The notes below the pieces were generated by a model. That model was given only the letters and a program-made list of their open reading frames with translations, did no database searches and was not told the origin of the DNA. Shown in pieces: positions 34,618-45,575 of a stretch of DNA of 64,000 nucleotides. A program made the translations under genes and the position numbers. The DNA is from Dendrolimus kikuchii (taxonomy: Eukaryota; Arthropoda; Insecta; Lepidoptera; Lasiocampidae): the NCBI GenBank assembly GCA_019925095.2, contig CM034406.1, positions 8,621,388 to 8,685,387 on the forward strand, in the 5' to 3' direction. Numbering within the stretch: position 1 is the stretch's first letter; each line of letters opens with the position of its first letter.

Positions 34618-34990
34618 CTAGGTTATACCCGCAATTTCATCCACACTTGACATGAATTCCCATGGGATTCACGGGATAAAGCGTTAAAAAAAATTATATA
34701 ACTTATCGTTTTAGCGAAATCTGTGTCGGAATAAGCTAATTTTTTATACACCCGAAAAACTTCAAACCGCTCCCGGGAAAATTTCCGCTGGATTCCCAGG
34801 GTAAAAAGTAGCACAGAGTTTAAGTCTAAGTCGAAATCGGCCCAGTAGTTTTTACGTGAATTCCAAACAAACAGACAAGAAATCTATAAAAATTGCATCG
34901 TGTTCTCCATCGTTTGTATAGTCTATTCCAGTTGGTTTTTTTTTAATAGCTTCAATGTACAGACACGGATTATTTCTTTGTGACAATGGT
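34618..34990 (-). mobile_element. Helitron-like element, near complete (family H, copy 2)
   Basis: On the minus strand it runs from 'ccgtgtctgtacattgaagc' to 'gtggatgaaattgcgggtataacCTAG' with CTAG at 34618-34621 followed by T. Ending in CTAG before a T is the Helitron 3' signature. The internal text matches 59810-60292 throughout. Open frames on it are shadows. Confidence 0.7.
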
Positions 34991-35345
34991 CATTGAACAA
35001 TGTATATAAATTCACTGGTACATTAATTTCGTTTCTATTATATCGCATTTACACGCATACTAAACTTGCATTGTTGTTTCGCAAAGTTTTAGTACCTAAT
35101 ACTGAAAACAATATGTATCTAATCGCAACAAGATCTAAGATTTTCGTCAAATCCTGGGAATGGATGTAATATAACAATAATTAATTATAATGTAAGGCCA
35201 CACTAATTAAATTTCAAAAACTTGAATGTACTAAACAATGAACATACAAATTTATAATATAGGTAATACAATATACTAATCACACATTTAAAGTATTTAT
35301 TGTTATGTTATTGCTATTTCAATTACACGATAATAGATTTTTTTT
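34991..35345. other. AT-rich intron DNA, nothing recognised
   Basis: I found no gene or repeat here. Confidence 0.4.
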
Positions 35346-35488
35346 TTAACTGAGTGAGCCAGGTTGCATGGAAGAGACCGCTTTTAGCCATAAGGCCGCC
35401 TTTTGTTTACCAAGTTATTGTCTTATTGCGGATTTGTGTAATTCGTATTTTGGTGAACAATAAAGTGTTATATCTATCTATCTATCTT
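35346..35488 (+). mobile_element. LINE 3' UTR with tetranucleotide tail (family K, copy 1)
   Basis: 'ggaagagaccgcttttagcc', 'ataaggccgccttttgt' and 'ttttggtgaacaataaagtg' followed by (tatc)n are a widespread lepidopteran LINE 3' end. Copies on the minus strand occur at 54345-54505 and 57748-57835. Confidence 0.7.
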
Positions 35489-35762
35489 ATATAAATTAGT
35501 ATATTGATCTGTTAAAAATAATGGTTCATTTACTTTAAATCTTTTGATAACTCGGCTTCAAGTTAACGCCGAAAATTCTTTGAAAATTATATAAGTATAT
35601 ACTTTAAGTTTATTATAATCTATGCCTTTTTATATACTACTACTTTTAGATACTACCTATTAATTATAAATGTGTTCTTATAGTTAGTTTTGTACTAATC
35701 AAATTGAAGCAGAGTGTATTTAATAGGAAAAATCTTAGTCTCTGTTTACTACAATAACTTCT

Positions 35763-35820
35763 ATTGAAGATAAGATATAATATACCTAATTCATAAGATA
35801 TACTATATCTTATCTTCAAT
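35763..35820. repeat. Perfect 17-bp inverted repeat
   Basis: Arms 35763-35779 (attgaagataagatata) and 35804-35820 are exact reverse complements around 24 bases. It is AT-rich and may be a small foldback element. Confidence 0.75.
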
Positions 35821-36664
35821 TAAAGTAATATATTGAATCGGTGATAGGAACAAAATAAAAAATATTTTGTGAACAAGATTAGTTAAATATTACTATGATA
35901 TAATTCGCAGATATGTATCATTCTTAATCAAGTTTTAGTTGCATAATTGAAATTACGCTGGCCATTATACAAAGGCCTTTGTAGATATAAATATACGTTC
36001 AAAATCAATTAATTAAGATTTAAATAAAATTAATTACATCGATTAGTAATTTAGTTACGTGTTTTAAAAATAATGTTATTGACAATTTGTAATTAAAATG
36101 GATTTAATATTTAATCCAAAAACCATTCATACCACTTTCTGTATTCTTCTTTGTACATAATAAAAATAGCATGTCAACTATGCTAATGCCAAGCACTCGA
36201 CTTTTGTAGTACAGCGTTCCATTTGTATCGAAAATTAACCATAAAAACGTACTTAACGGTATTTAAATCAAACAAACGTCAAATACTTCTAAATAAATCG
36301 TAACTGCTACCGAGCAATTTGAATATAAACTGAAACTATTCTAGTTTACGTAATTTACCAGTTCATTAATTCAATGTCAATACTTGTATTACTCAGATAG
36401 CAAACCAGTGACCTGTAAATGAAGGTGTGAACAGAACACCCACGCGTCATACAGGACAAAACAAAATACTATCATATATAATGCTCAACAAACATTATCG
36501 TTATACACATAACCGATCATAGGAAAAGTATAGATAAGCAAGCTCTTTTATTTCTGTTCTTCTTTTTAAAAATGTGCTTAGAGGTGTTTGTTTCCAGTCA
36601 GTATTAATTATTCACGAATATTTAAATTTAGAATAACCTTTAATATAATAGGTACTAGGTGAAA

Positions 36665-36667
<3 letters not shown>
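35821..36667. other. AT-rich intron DNA, nothing recognised
   Basis: No gene or repeat supported. Confidence 0.45.
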
Positions 36668-36733
<66 letters not shown>

Positions 36734-36740
36734 ATATATA
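36668..36740. repeat. (TA)n microsatellite
   Basis: About 30 TA dinucleotides in a row. Open frames on both strands with Tyr-Ile runs are artefacts of it. Confidence 0.95.
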
Positions 36741-38309
36741 TTTACCTGCCCACATATCCACACAATCCTCAGTTACCCACAGTATCCTCAGACAAATTGT
36801 ATTGTCTGACGCCAAACAGTAAATTTCTTGCTAATCCCTTAAAAAAAATTAAACATCCTTCAAAACTAATGTCAATTTTGTAAAAACTAATTTTTTTTTA
36901 AACAATTTTGCATAACAAACCATCACTTTTTAAGTTCTTCGAAAACTCAATAGTCTGCTGTTTGCATCTATAGACTATATTCTATAGCGATACTCTTGAG
37001 CATACCAACTCTGAAGTTTTAGTAGTATATCATTTCAAGCATCGTCACACCTGCGTCGTATACTATTAAATCTTTTACGACGCTAAATTGCTTTTATTAC
37101 CAAGGACTTTTAGAATCATATTTACCACTTATATTCCTTACTCACCATATTTGCATATACTTTGGATTAATTTTCCTCCACATTTTTCAGAGATCTTTAA
37201 TGTATCTTAACTATAAAGCGCATTTTTAGTCTGAATCACTTGAATGTATAATACACTAAACGTAATTATGTATATCTAAGATATTATTCTCAACCTTAGC
37301 CTGTTTACATTAAATTCATTAGTATTGTAAAATTTGTATATCAATTGAATCAAATTCTTAAGTGTTAATTTATTATATTATAAAACTGTGATTAAAATGT
37401 GTTAGTCACTAATGACTTCCTAACAAGTAGATTTAATTTCATTGTTTTTAATTGTGTTTAACCTCTAAAAATGTTCTTCATTAGAGCACAAGTAGTTTAA
37501 ATAATAACTTTCGAAATAGAATTTGCATAATGAGTTTTATAATGCGAGCTTTTATGCTATACCAAGCCTTTTTGGTTTATTTTATAATAAAGTATTGTTG
37601 TAGTATAAATACATAAATAATCTAAGGTTTTGGAATAAATATGTATTTAGTATTTTCCTTCAATCGAGTTGAGTTAATGAAATGCAACAACCCTTTGCTA
37701 GCAACATTAAAATTAAAAATAAGACACCTTAGAACGTAACTGTTTTTGGGACTTCGTCATAGATTAATACGACATAATAGAATTAATATAAATTTCATGT
37801 TAGTTCGTTATTTGCAGAAAAATAATAATTTAAATAAGTTTTAAAACATTACACAATGCTCCAGTAAAAAAAAATATGTTTATTATCAACTAATAACTAA
37901 ACTACTACAATAAATTGTTACCGTCTTTAAGTTTTGTTAATTTCATTCAAAGTTACGTTCTTTTGACATTCTTAATGTCAAATTGGGATTTTTATTTCGT
38001 GATTATAGTGAATAGTTATAGTGAATAAATATATTTACATAGTTCAAGAGAAATGACATTTATTTGCTAAATGATTGAACCACTTAAAATAATTCAAGCT
38101 CCATTTATGCCAACCTACCTACAATGTCAACTAGAATTAACATTACCACTTTATTGACATCTTAATGCTAGCGACTGTTATTACGAATAATTAAAAATAT
38201 GTATTGGTACTTATAATATTCACACATGTTTTTAAACGTATAAAAGTAATTCATGATCAATTACGTTACTAAACAGTATAATCAAGCCTATAGTGGCTAA
38301 TCTATAATG
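36741..38309. other. AT-rich intron DNA, nothing recognised
   Basis: No gene, repeat copy or palindrome worth reporting. Confidence 0.45.
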
Positions 38310-38625
38310 ATATAAAATTCTAAAAATGCCGTGCCTGTACACTGAAGCTATTTAAAAAAGAAACAACTGGAATACACTACCTATATATAAACGATGGAGA
38401 ATACAATGCATTTTTTTTTAGATTTATTGTCTGATTGTTCGGGATTCACCTTCAATCAATAACACATACTATTGATCCCAGGGATTCACGTAAAAATTAC
38501 GGGGCCGATGTCGATGCGGTTTTCGCTGATCGACAGCAAATTATTAATCTTTAAAATCTATTTCTTTATCTTAGGACTCCAGTGGATTTTTTTCTGGGAA
38601 TTATTTAAAATAGCCAGATTTAAAA
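38310..38625 (+). mobile_element. Helitron-like element, partial (family H, copy 3)
   Basis: 'aaattctaaaaatgccgtgc', 'gatggagaatacaatgca', 'gatcgacagcaaatta' match the other family H copies. A short insertion near 38450-38480 and loss of the 3' end distinguish it. Confidence 0.7.
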
Positions 38626-38815
38626 AAAACGAATTCGACAAGCAATCAAAGCAAAAAACGAAAAGACATACCTAACCGACTATTACTATAGATACTAATC
38701 TAAGCACGCAAATAGTCCTAAAAAACGAACTATGATATTATTAATTACTTATTCGCAATAATTGGGCACTAACCCGAATATAAAATAACAAATGATAATT
38801 ACAATATAAGCTTCT

Positions 38816-38897
38816 TCTGAAAAGTGGCCGAAACGTCGGAATAACAAAAATCAAATAAATTACGGCGCTTAAAACCGTTAAAACGTAGTTTTATTAT
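38816..38897. mobile_element. Partial copy of the palindromic MITE
   Basis: 'gaaaagtggccgaaacgtcg' to 'ttaaaacgtagttttatta' match the right third of the element at 26737-26985. The left arm is missing. Confidence 0.75.
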
Positions 38898-41800
38898 CAG
38901 CTTCTTCTATAAACGATTTCAAGTTTCAATTAAAAGCAGCATCAACTGGCATTGTTACATAAAGCTCCATGTCTTATACAGATTAATTGCGCCTTTGACC
39001 TTATTTTTCTTACGTCTCCTTTGAAGTAACATTTCATTTGTAACATTCTGATTACTTTTTTTCGATATCGATCTACATCGACAGCCTTATTGGTATATCG
39101 AATGAGAATGCAATTTATGCAAGTGTAAAATTTGATTTTGTATTATTGAAATTGCAACATTCTAACTTCATAACCACTTCACACCTCGCAGATATAATAC
39201 GTAATGTATAAATGAGCAAAGCAATATCTAAAGGTTTTTCTTACACAAAAGATATTATGACTACACATTTTCTTCACTCTGGGTATTAGGTATCTACCAA
39301 ATTCTATTGTCATAAGAGCTTACTTTAAACATACTAACTACCACCTTTCTTGTTACTTTTCACTGCATAAAGGCCATCCTCATCGAAGATCGCAATGCCT
39401 AAGTAGTAAACCTTGTCCAAATCCCTATTATTCAACCTTAACAAGCTTTAGATTCCGATAAAGAAGTTATATTAAACGTCAAAGCGTCAAACAACAGGTG
39501 ACATCTCTCACTTAACGACTGGCTCAATATAATAGGGATCTGGACACATGTTACATTAAATTCAAATATTTTTACACATAAAAGAACAGGCGATAAAATA
39601 ACATCTTGTCATATTCCTTTTAAAATATCACGTAATAAATATATATAAATAATTTTAAATACTTTTCAAACAATAATTCATCCGCCATTTGACACTATAA
39701 GGCAGCGGCGTTTTGTAAGTTTATAAAAAGTATCTCAGTTGATTTGAGTGTCCGCTCCCCTATTATAGATAGATCAATAAATGATCGACAAACCCATCCC
39801 TGTCTAACTTTACGGAAGGCACGCCTATTCTGCGACGGTCACTGGTGTCGCTTACCTCGCTCCGCTCACCTGGAGCTTTTTGTCTGCATTCCACGATCCA
39901 ATTTAGAAGGGCATGCGCATGCCCACGCGCCAGCACGCGGCTGTTTATCGACATCCTAATTGTAATTGTTGAAACGCCCCCCACGAGGCCTCGTGGAAAA
40001 AAAGATAAGTCCAAACAAAGAATATTTCAACTTAATGAATTTTGAAAATCATATTTCTTTTATTTATAAATTAGACATATTACAGACAGGCTCCAGGCGC
40101 AAAGATAAACGTAGCACACTAATAAACCTAAAGCCTAAACCTTTCCTAAATTACAATTAATAAGTTTGGGAGAAGTCAGTTTTGTATCATAATGGAAATT
40201 GAAAATAAAGTTGAAACAAAATTAATCTCAATAACCTGGCATTTTTTTTAAGATAAAGCTGTTTAATTATTATATTCTCTGTAAAAAGAAAATAAAAATA
40301 AATGTGAAATTGGCGCGATACATAAACACAGTCTAGTGGACCAGGTATCTATCGCCAAATAACCGTAATGTTTTAAGCATAAAAAATTAACAATTTTATA
40401 TGCGGCATAGAAAAATGTTTGTCTAAATAACATATTTGTCTATTGTCATGTTTGTCTATGGTTTATGGTAATAAACTTAAATTACAGACGTTGCAGAATT
40501 GATTAAAAACCCCTACAACGGAATGATATTATTTTTATTTTTTCATAATACCTATGAACCCTTTTAACAGCTTCAGACATACGATTTAACGGTTGTAATT
40601 TTGTCTTTAATATTAAATATTTACATGACGAGATATTTATATGATAAATTTCTTAAATAAATTATTTAGCCGTAAAGCCTTGTTGATTCGTGATTTAAAG
40701 TGTCATTAACACTTCATTGTCAGTATTGTCGAAGAAAATTTATTACTCTTAATTAAAACGTCAATACAGAGATTTACATGTTGGAAGTGACCCTCTCAAC
40801 ATGTAGTCTAAAGAGGGAACTTGAAGAGCGATGTCTTAGTATACAGTTTTATTATCAAAAACTATATTTGGTGACAAAATTACCAATAGTTGTAGGACAT
40901 TGATCGTTTTATACACGAATGATGTGTTGATAGAAAAATGAGACTTTCAAATTAGTACAAGCAATCATTCATCTTCTTGCTATGTAGATTACGGGAGACA
41001 TTCGCATTGAATCAGATTTAATAAATGAGATGCAGTGCAGCCTTGCTATACGAAGATAATTCATTTATATTTCCAATAGCAACAAAGGCAATACAATCAA
41101 GAAAATTAACAAGCACTCTACGTAAATGTTATGTCAATTTATCGGAGCATACTTTAAAAGGGCAAATATAATAATAAAAACACATGGAAAAGACAAAAGT
41201 GTGACAATCGAGGGTAACCACTTCAAGCAAGCCAGAATGGGTCGGGTCCGGAAGGCTAACTTCCTGCTCAGTGACCTTCAGCTAGCCTTGAAGGCGCCGT
41301 TCACTCAATGCTCTGATACACTTTTATTTGCAATGACTGTATTAATAGCGAAAGTGGGCGTTTACATATCAAAATTCCTTTGTTGAATGTTAACAAGGAT
41401 ATAAAGTGCGTCACTTCAAGTGAAGCTACACGTATGTGCAATAGACTCAATGATATCCAAAAGTTAGAATTTTTGTGTAGCTCTTAAAAACAAAGTATTT
41501 CAAGTTATTCTTCTTCTCGTAAATAATTATATATTTGCTTAAAAAAGACATAAAAATTGTAACCTAGACCCACAAATCAGCTACCACCAATGGTCTAACC
41601 CATTGTTTCTCAACGATTTTTATGTCGCGATTCACGAAAAAACCAAAAATCACTTCACTACAAAATTACAATTATATTTTGTTAACAGTTTATTTATACC
41701 TTTGATTTGAATGTAGGTACTTTTTTAAGAGACTGCGACCCCCTTTAATCACAATCGCAACCCCCACAAGGGTCGAGACCTTCACGTTCAGAAACAATGA

Positions 41801-42170
41801 TCTAACCTATTAAGTCGAGACCTTGTCAAATAAAATGATCACAATTTAAAAAAAAAACAAAAGATTAAAGGAATTTGATACCAAATATAATAATATTACG
41901 ATACACCTATGGTCATAATCAATGATTCATTATTACAGGTAGTCAGCACACGCGTCGCTTCAAAATTAGAGCTCCATTGAAGCTCTGATTTTACAGATAG
42001 TGGTCGCTGTAACAAAATCTCTTTAGACAAGAATTATTAATTTAAAAATAGGAAATATAACAATACCTATAAATATTTATAATTTATATTTAAGTATTAT
42101 CGACCTGATATTAAATTAATTAGCTAAATTGTAAAAAGTAAACAATCCTAATTGTAATTTATAACGAAGA
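38898..42170. other. Intron DNA with one GC-richer island
   Basis: Bases 39740-40015 are GC-richer, contain the palindrome 'gcatgcgcatgc' and several overlapping open frames of 64-83 codons on both strands, none with a recognisable motif; probably an unclassified repeat. Bases 41120-41390 hold an 86-codon frame with no motif. Bases 40800-40890 resemble 28990-29060. The rest is featureless. Confidence 0.4.
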
Positions 42171-42184
42171 CATTGAAACTAAAA

Positions 42185-42490
42185 TACATTATGTAGCAGA
42201 TCACTGCCAACGGAGAGCGTGCCCAGAAGGCTGGCTGCATTGCCACGCTGTATGGCAATACTTATTTGTTGTGCAAAATATGAGCCAGCCTTCTAATCAC
42301 GGGTAGTGTCAAAGAGTTTCTTACATATGTCTTTAAAGAAACTCTTTGCCGACGGACCCCAGGGGCCTAATGTTTCAATCCCAAACGGCATAAATATGAA
42401 ACCCCTTCCTAAGGCTCCATATTTCCGCCGTTTGACATCTTCAGCTGAAGACGTCAAAAAGAAAATATTGAGAATGTTTTCTCATTGAGT
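42185..42490 (-). pseudogene. Retroelement ORF remnant with RGNAA motif (second copy)
   Basis: On the minus strand the frame reads KRRKYGALGRGF, FGIETLGPWGPSAKSFFKDI, a CKKLFDTTRD segment, one in-frame stop, then KAGSYFAQQISIAIQRGNAA and LLGTLSVGSDLL. The block ETLGPW...RLxDxxxDxxAxxYxxQRxxxAIQRGNAAS is familiar from the C-terminal region of invertebrate retroelement proteins. A shorter copy is at 5771-5990. The 60-codon + strand frame at 42306 is a shadow. Confidence 0.7.
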
Positions 42491-43355
42491 AAGGACGACT
42501 TTTTTGAAAGCCTAGTTGCTTGAGACCTTCCTGTAAAAATATCAGTTAATAAATTTAAAAGACTAAAATTAACATTAAAACAAATTTTCAATTTTATCAT
42601 TAATAAGTGTATATAGCAAAGGATATATAGTAACTGAATTATAACGTATAGATTGTCTAGATTGAAAATAATTATTTGTAAAACAATAATTATTAAACAA
42701 TAATATTTTAACCTAGCCGACAATATAGTAGAGATAAAAACATATTTCGTAATATAAAAATATATAAACCGCACATTATTCAAGGGCGTATTGTAATAAC
42801 CGCATGCGAATATGATTTTGTAACTTCATAGATTTAAATCTTTTAAAGATATCACGTGCTAAGCGAACGTGGTGTGTGTTAATTCCTTCAAATGCTTAAT
42901 ATTACCAAACTATTTCAACAATACCCATTTTCCATTTTGTTTACGACTAGAGATATTTTCTTGAAACTACTAATTATTGCAAAGTTCAATAGAAACCATA
43001 GAAATGCATTATGAATTGTTCGTACCAATTACATTGATTTTATAGATGTTCGTGAGTGAGTCTATAGATGTTCAATATTATGTTAGTTATACAGATAGGT
43101 ACAATAAGCAAAAAATAAGGACCAAAAGTCTATAAGAGATCTATGCCAAAACAGTCTGACATAGATAACTGCAAATAATTAATTTTTGAATATAACAAGC
43201 GAAAATATGTTAGACTTTTTTAGCTAGAATTAGACGAGGATATATTCTTAAAAATGTGTAAATCTGGTTAAAATAAACAATACCAATAATAATTTCTGAA
43301 AAAAATACTGATACATACAAAAGACAGACAGACGTAATGAAAGTATTTATACGGA
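42491..43355. other. AT-rich intron DNA, nothing recognised
   Basis: A 109-codon minus-strand open frame here is AT-driven (rich in I, L, Y, N) and has no motif. Confidence 0.45.
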
Positions 43356-43660
43356 TTTTTTTATTGCTAGCGTACAACAGATAGGCTGACGGCCCAACTG
43401 TGATGGAAAGTGGTTACCATCGCCTATAAACATTTGCAACAATAAAGGTGATACCAATGTGCTGCCGGCTCGTAGATGGGACTGGAACTTGACCAGAAAT
43501 GCCGACCCCAACTCAAGGTTGTTATGGCGGTATGCTCTACACCAGCGGTGATATCCATCCAAATAGGCCCACCACCTGGCTATGGATTATTTTGTCGCCT
43601 TTTACGATAGGCCGCCTGGCCACAGGAATTAGTAATCTTTCTCCGTTCCTGCACGGATAC
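43356..43660 (-). mobile_element. SINE-like retroposon, full length (copy 7)
   Basis: Matches the family along its whole length from 'ttttttattgctag' to 'gttcctgcacggata', with more divergence than copies 4, 5 and 10. It lies about 330 bases before exon 2 of the cuticle protein gene, so its T-run and TTGCTAG face the gene in splice-acceptor orientation. Confidence 0.85.
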
Positions 43661-43991
43661 GGAACTATTCCTTAGTTATCTCAATCTTAAGACTATTTGA
43701 GAACGTTTAATTGTTTGATTGATGCACCGCCAGAAGCTTCTCTAGACGGAAGGTTATCCTCTTAGGAAACAATACCCAAAGTAAAGCTGAGCGTATTTGA
43801 AAAATATTTTGTAATAGCGGCTTTTGTGGCATAGAAATACCAAGACAAGTCTAGAACATTGTTCTTCTGAACCCCGCGTTGAAAATTACACTTGACAGAC
43901 TTTTGCAAGGTTGTAATATTTACAGTTTGTAACTTGCCTTATTTTTGGAAATCTAATTCCTATCATTAATGAAAATCTATTTTATCACCAG

Positions 43992-44696
43992 ATTGTTGTT
44001 GCTTGCTTGGCGCTGGCTTGCGGCGCATATGCGTCTAATGGCTGGGCTGGCCCGCCCGCCAACATCGCTCTCTCCCAAGACGGACGCAATATCCTCGACA
44101 CACCTGAGGTAGCACAGGCCCGTGCGGCACATCTCTCCGCCCTGCAACAGGCCTCCCAGAACAACCCCAACCCCCAGGACGACGGCTCCTACGACCCCCG
44201 TTGGGACAACGAAGAGTACTGGCAGAACGGTGACCAGAGTAACAAGTGGAACGGCGCTCCCGCTCAAAACCAGTGGAACGCTCCCGCTCCTTCCTGGAAC
44301 GCCGCCCCAGCTCACAACCAGTGGAACGCTGCCCCCGCTCCCTCGTGGAACGCTGGCCCCGCTCCCGCCGAAACCCCTGAAGTAGCGCAAGCGCGCGCCG
44401 CTCACTTGGCCGCGTTATCCGCCGCTAAAGCCTCCGCGCCAGCCCAGCAGCAATGGAACGCTGCTCCCGCACACAACCAGTGGAACTCCGCTCCCGCGAA
44501 CCAGTGGAACGGTGCTCCCTCATGGCAGGGTGCCCCCGCTAACCACCAAGTGGCCAACATCAGGCTAGCCAACGACGGCTCCGGCATCTTGGACACGCCT
44601 GAGGTAGCCGCCGCCCGCGCCGCTCACCTGGCCGCGCACTCGCAGGTCGCCCACGCTGCGCCGCCGGCCCACTCCGGTGCCCAGCAGCGTTGGTGA
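43992..44696 (+). CDS. Cuticle protein exon 2 (secreted structural cuticle protein, 18-residue motif)
   Basis: This exon starts after 'tttatcaccag' and ends at TGA 44694-44696. With exon 1 it gives a 238-residue protein. Residues 1-18 form a signal peptide (hydrophobic VVACLALACGAYA). The mature protein is low-complexity, rich in Ala, Pro, Asn, Gln and Trp, built from repeats such as PAxNQWNxAP and PSWNxAP. Three copies of DTPEVAxARAAHLxAx stand at about residues 40-55, 131-146 and 205-220. This is the 18-residue motif known from several insect structural cuticle proteins, which lack the chitin-binding RR domain. I therefore infer an extracellular role in cuticle. The codon use is strongly GC-rich at third positions, unlike the flanks, which fits a highly expressed gene. 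A polyadenylation signal lies at 44931. I cannot assign an orthologue name. Confidence 0.9.
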   Translation: MVVACLALACGAYASNGWAGPPANIALSQDGRNILDTPEVAQARAAHLSALQQASQNNPNPQDDGSYDPRWDNEEYWQNGDQSNKWNGAPAQNQWNAPAPSWNAAPAHNQWNAAPAPSWNAGPAPAETPEVAQARAAHLAALSAAKASAPAQQQWNAAPAHNQWNSAPANQWNGAPSWQGAPANHQVANIRLANDGSGILDTPEVAAARAAHLAAHSQVAHAAPPAHSGAQQRW

Positions 44697-44955
44697 ATAT
44701 CTTCATCCCTCCCTCTCTTTCCGGGAGCCCTGGAGTCAGCTAGCTCGTAAATCCCGGCCCCGGTGGCCGTGAGCGTTTTACGTGCTAGGAATACGTCGAG
44801 GCGTCCGTACTTCCCTTCGATTTCTTCTCTTTCAGAATCTCTTCATAGTGCAAGTGCGTCAGTGCCTATTCTTTCTCTGCGGCTTTTTTACTTTTATAAG
44901 AAATTTCTAATGAAAGAACTTTTTGTAAATAATAAATAATTATTTTTATGTATGC
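44697..44955 (+). terminator. 3' UTR and polyadenylation signal of the cuticle protein gene
   Basis: After the stop codon the sequence stays GC-rich for about 130 bases and then becomes AT-rich. AATAAA at 44931-44936 is the likely poly(A) signal, with U-rich sequence downstream (44940-44947). Confidence 0.65.
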
Positions 44956-45309
44956 GTAATTAACGAATTATATGGAACGGAAAATATACTTGGTCGTTTA
45001 ATTAAAATTGTTGATTGTCCGCCACCCGCACGTAACCAACAAGGCTACCGGCCACATGCCAATCTAATAACGATGTTTATAGTCGGTAATGACGGATTGC
45101 TATCAGAAGTTGATCTAACCCCCACTTTCAAATTAAATTACTGAAAAACTAATTAGGTACAACTACTATAATCCTAACATCTTTAAATGGTAAACAGAAT
45201 CTCATCCATTACAAAAAACCCACAAAAAGATGAAAATCACTTGCTTGTTTCCGTACTTGATATAGAGATATAAAAAAAATGTGCAGTTTACAGTATACAC
45301 AGTAGAAGT
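44956..45309. other. Intergenic DNA after the cuticle protein gene
   Basis: No gene or repeat seen. Confidence 0.45.
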
Positions 45310-45575
45310 GAAACAAAATGTGATAAGGGGTGGGAGGGATTCGAAATTTCGTGTCATCATGTTTCATATATTATATAGTTATAATATATTTAATTTTTAA
45401 AACATGAAATTTGAAGTATTAACGAAAATCTTCAAAACATTTCCAATTCTATCTGTATGAGCATAGTGTGGCTTAATCCTAAAGATTTATGTGTTTATCT
45501 CTTTTTAGTGTCATTTTTTCGTTTCGTTGAGTTTCAAACCACATCGATTCCAAAAAAGTTTCACTTCAAAAATGT
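45310..45575. mobile_element. MITE fragment related to 8864-9236
   Basis: Bases 45310-45475 match 9065-9195 in inverted orientation ('tctatctgtatgagcatagt' against its complement). The end near 45550 ('aagtttcacttcaaaaatg') resembles other short dispersed fragments. Confidence 0.6.

Larger units (their letters stand above)
26288..43991 (+). other. Intron 1 of the cuticle protein gene, about 17.7 kb
   Basis: Bounded by 'gtaagt' at 26288 and 'tttatcaccag' ending at 43991. It holds many repeats listed separately and no other host gene that I can see. Its size is unusual: first introns in this gene class are more often a few hundred bases to a few kilobases. Confidence 0.6.

Noticed and set aside
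39744..40160. Cluster of overlapping frames on both strands
   Set aside because: None has a motif, several overlap in conflicting frames, and the block looks like an unclassified repeat.
42306..42488. 60-codon + strand frame with KLFADGPQGPN
   Set aside because: The minus strand of the same bases encodes a retroelement motif shared with another copy, so this is a shadow.
43970..43992. ATG just before cuticle exon 2 as the true start
   Set aside because: The frame from this ATG is out of phase with the cuticle protein, while an AG acceptor at 43990-43991 fits the exon 1 donor.
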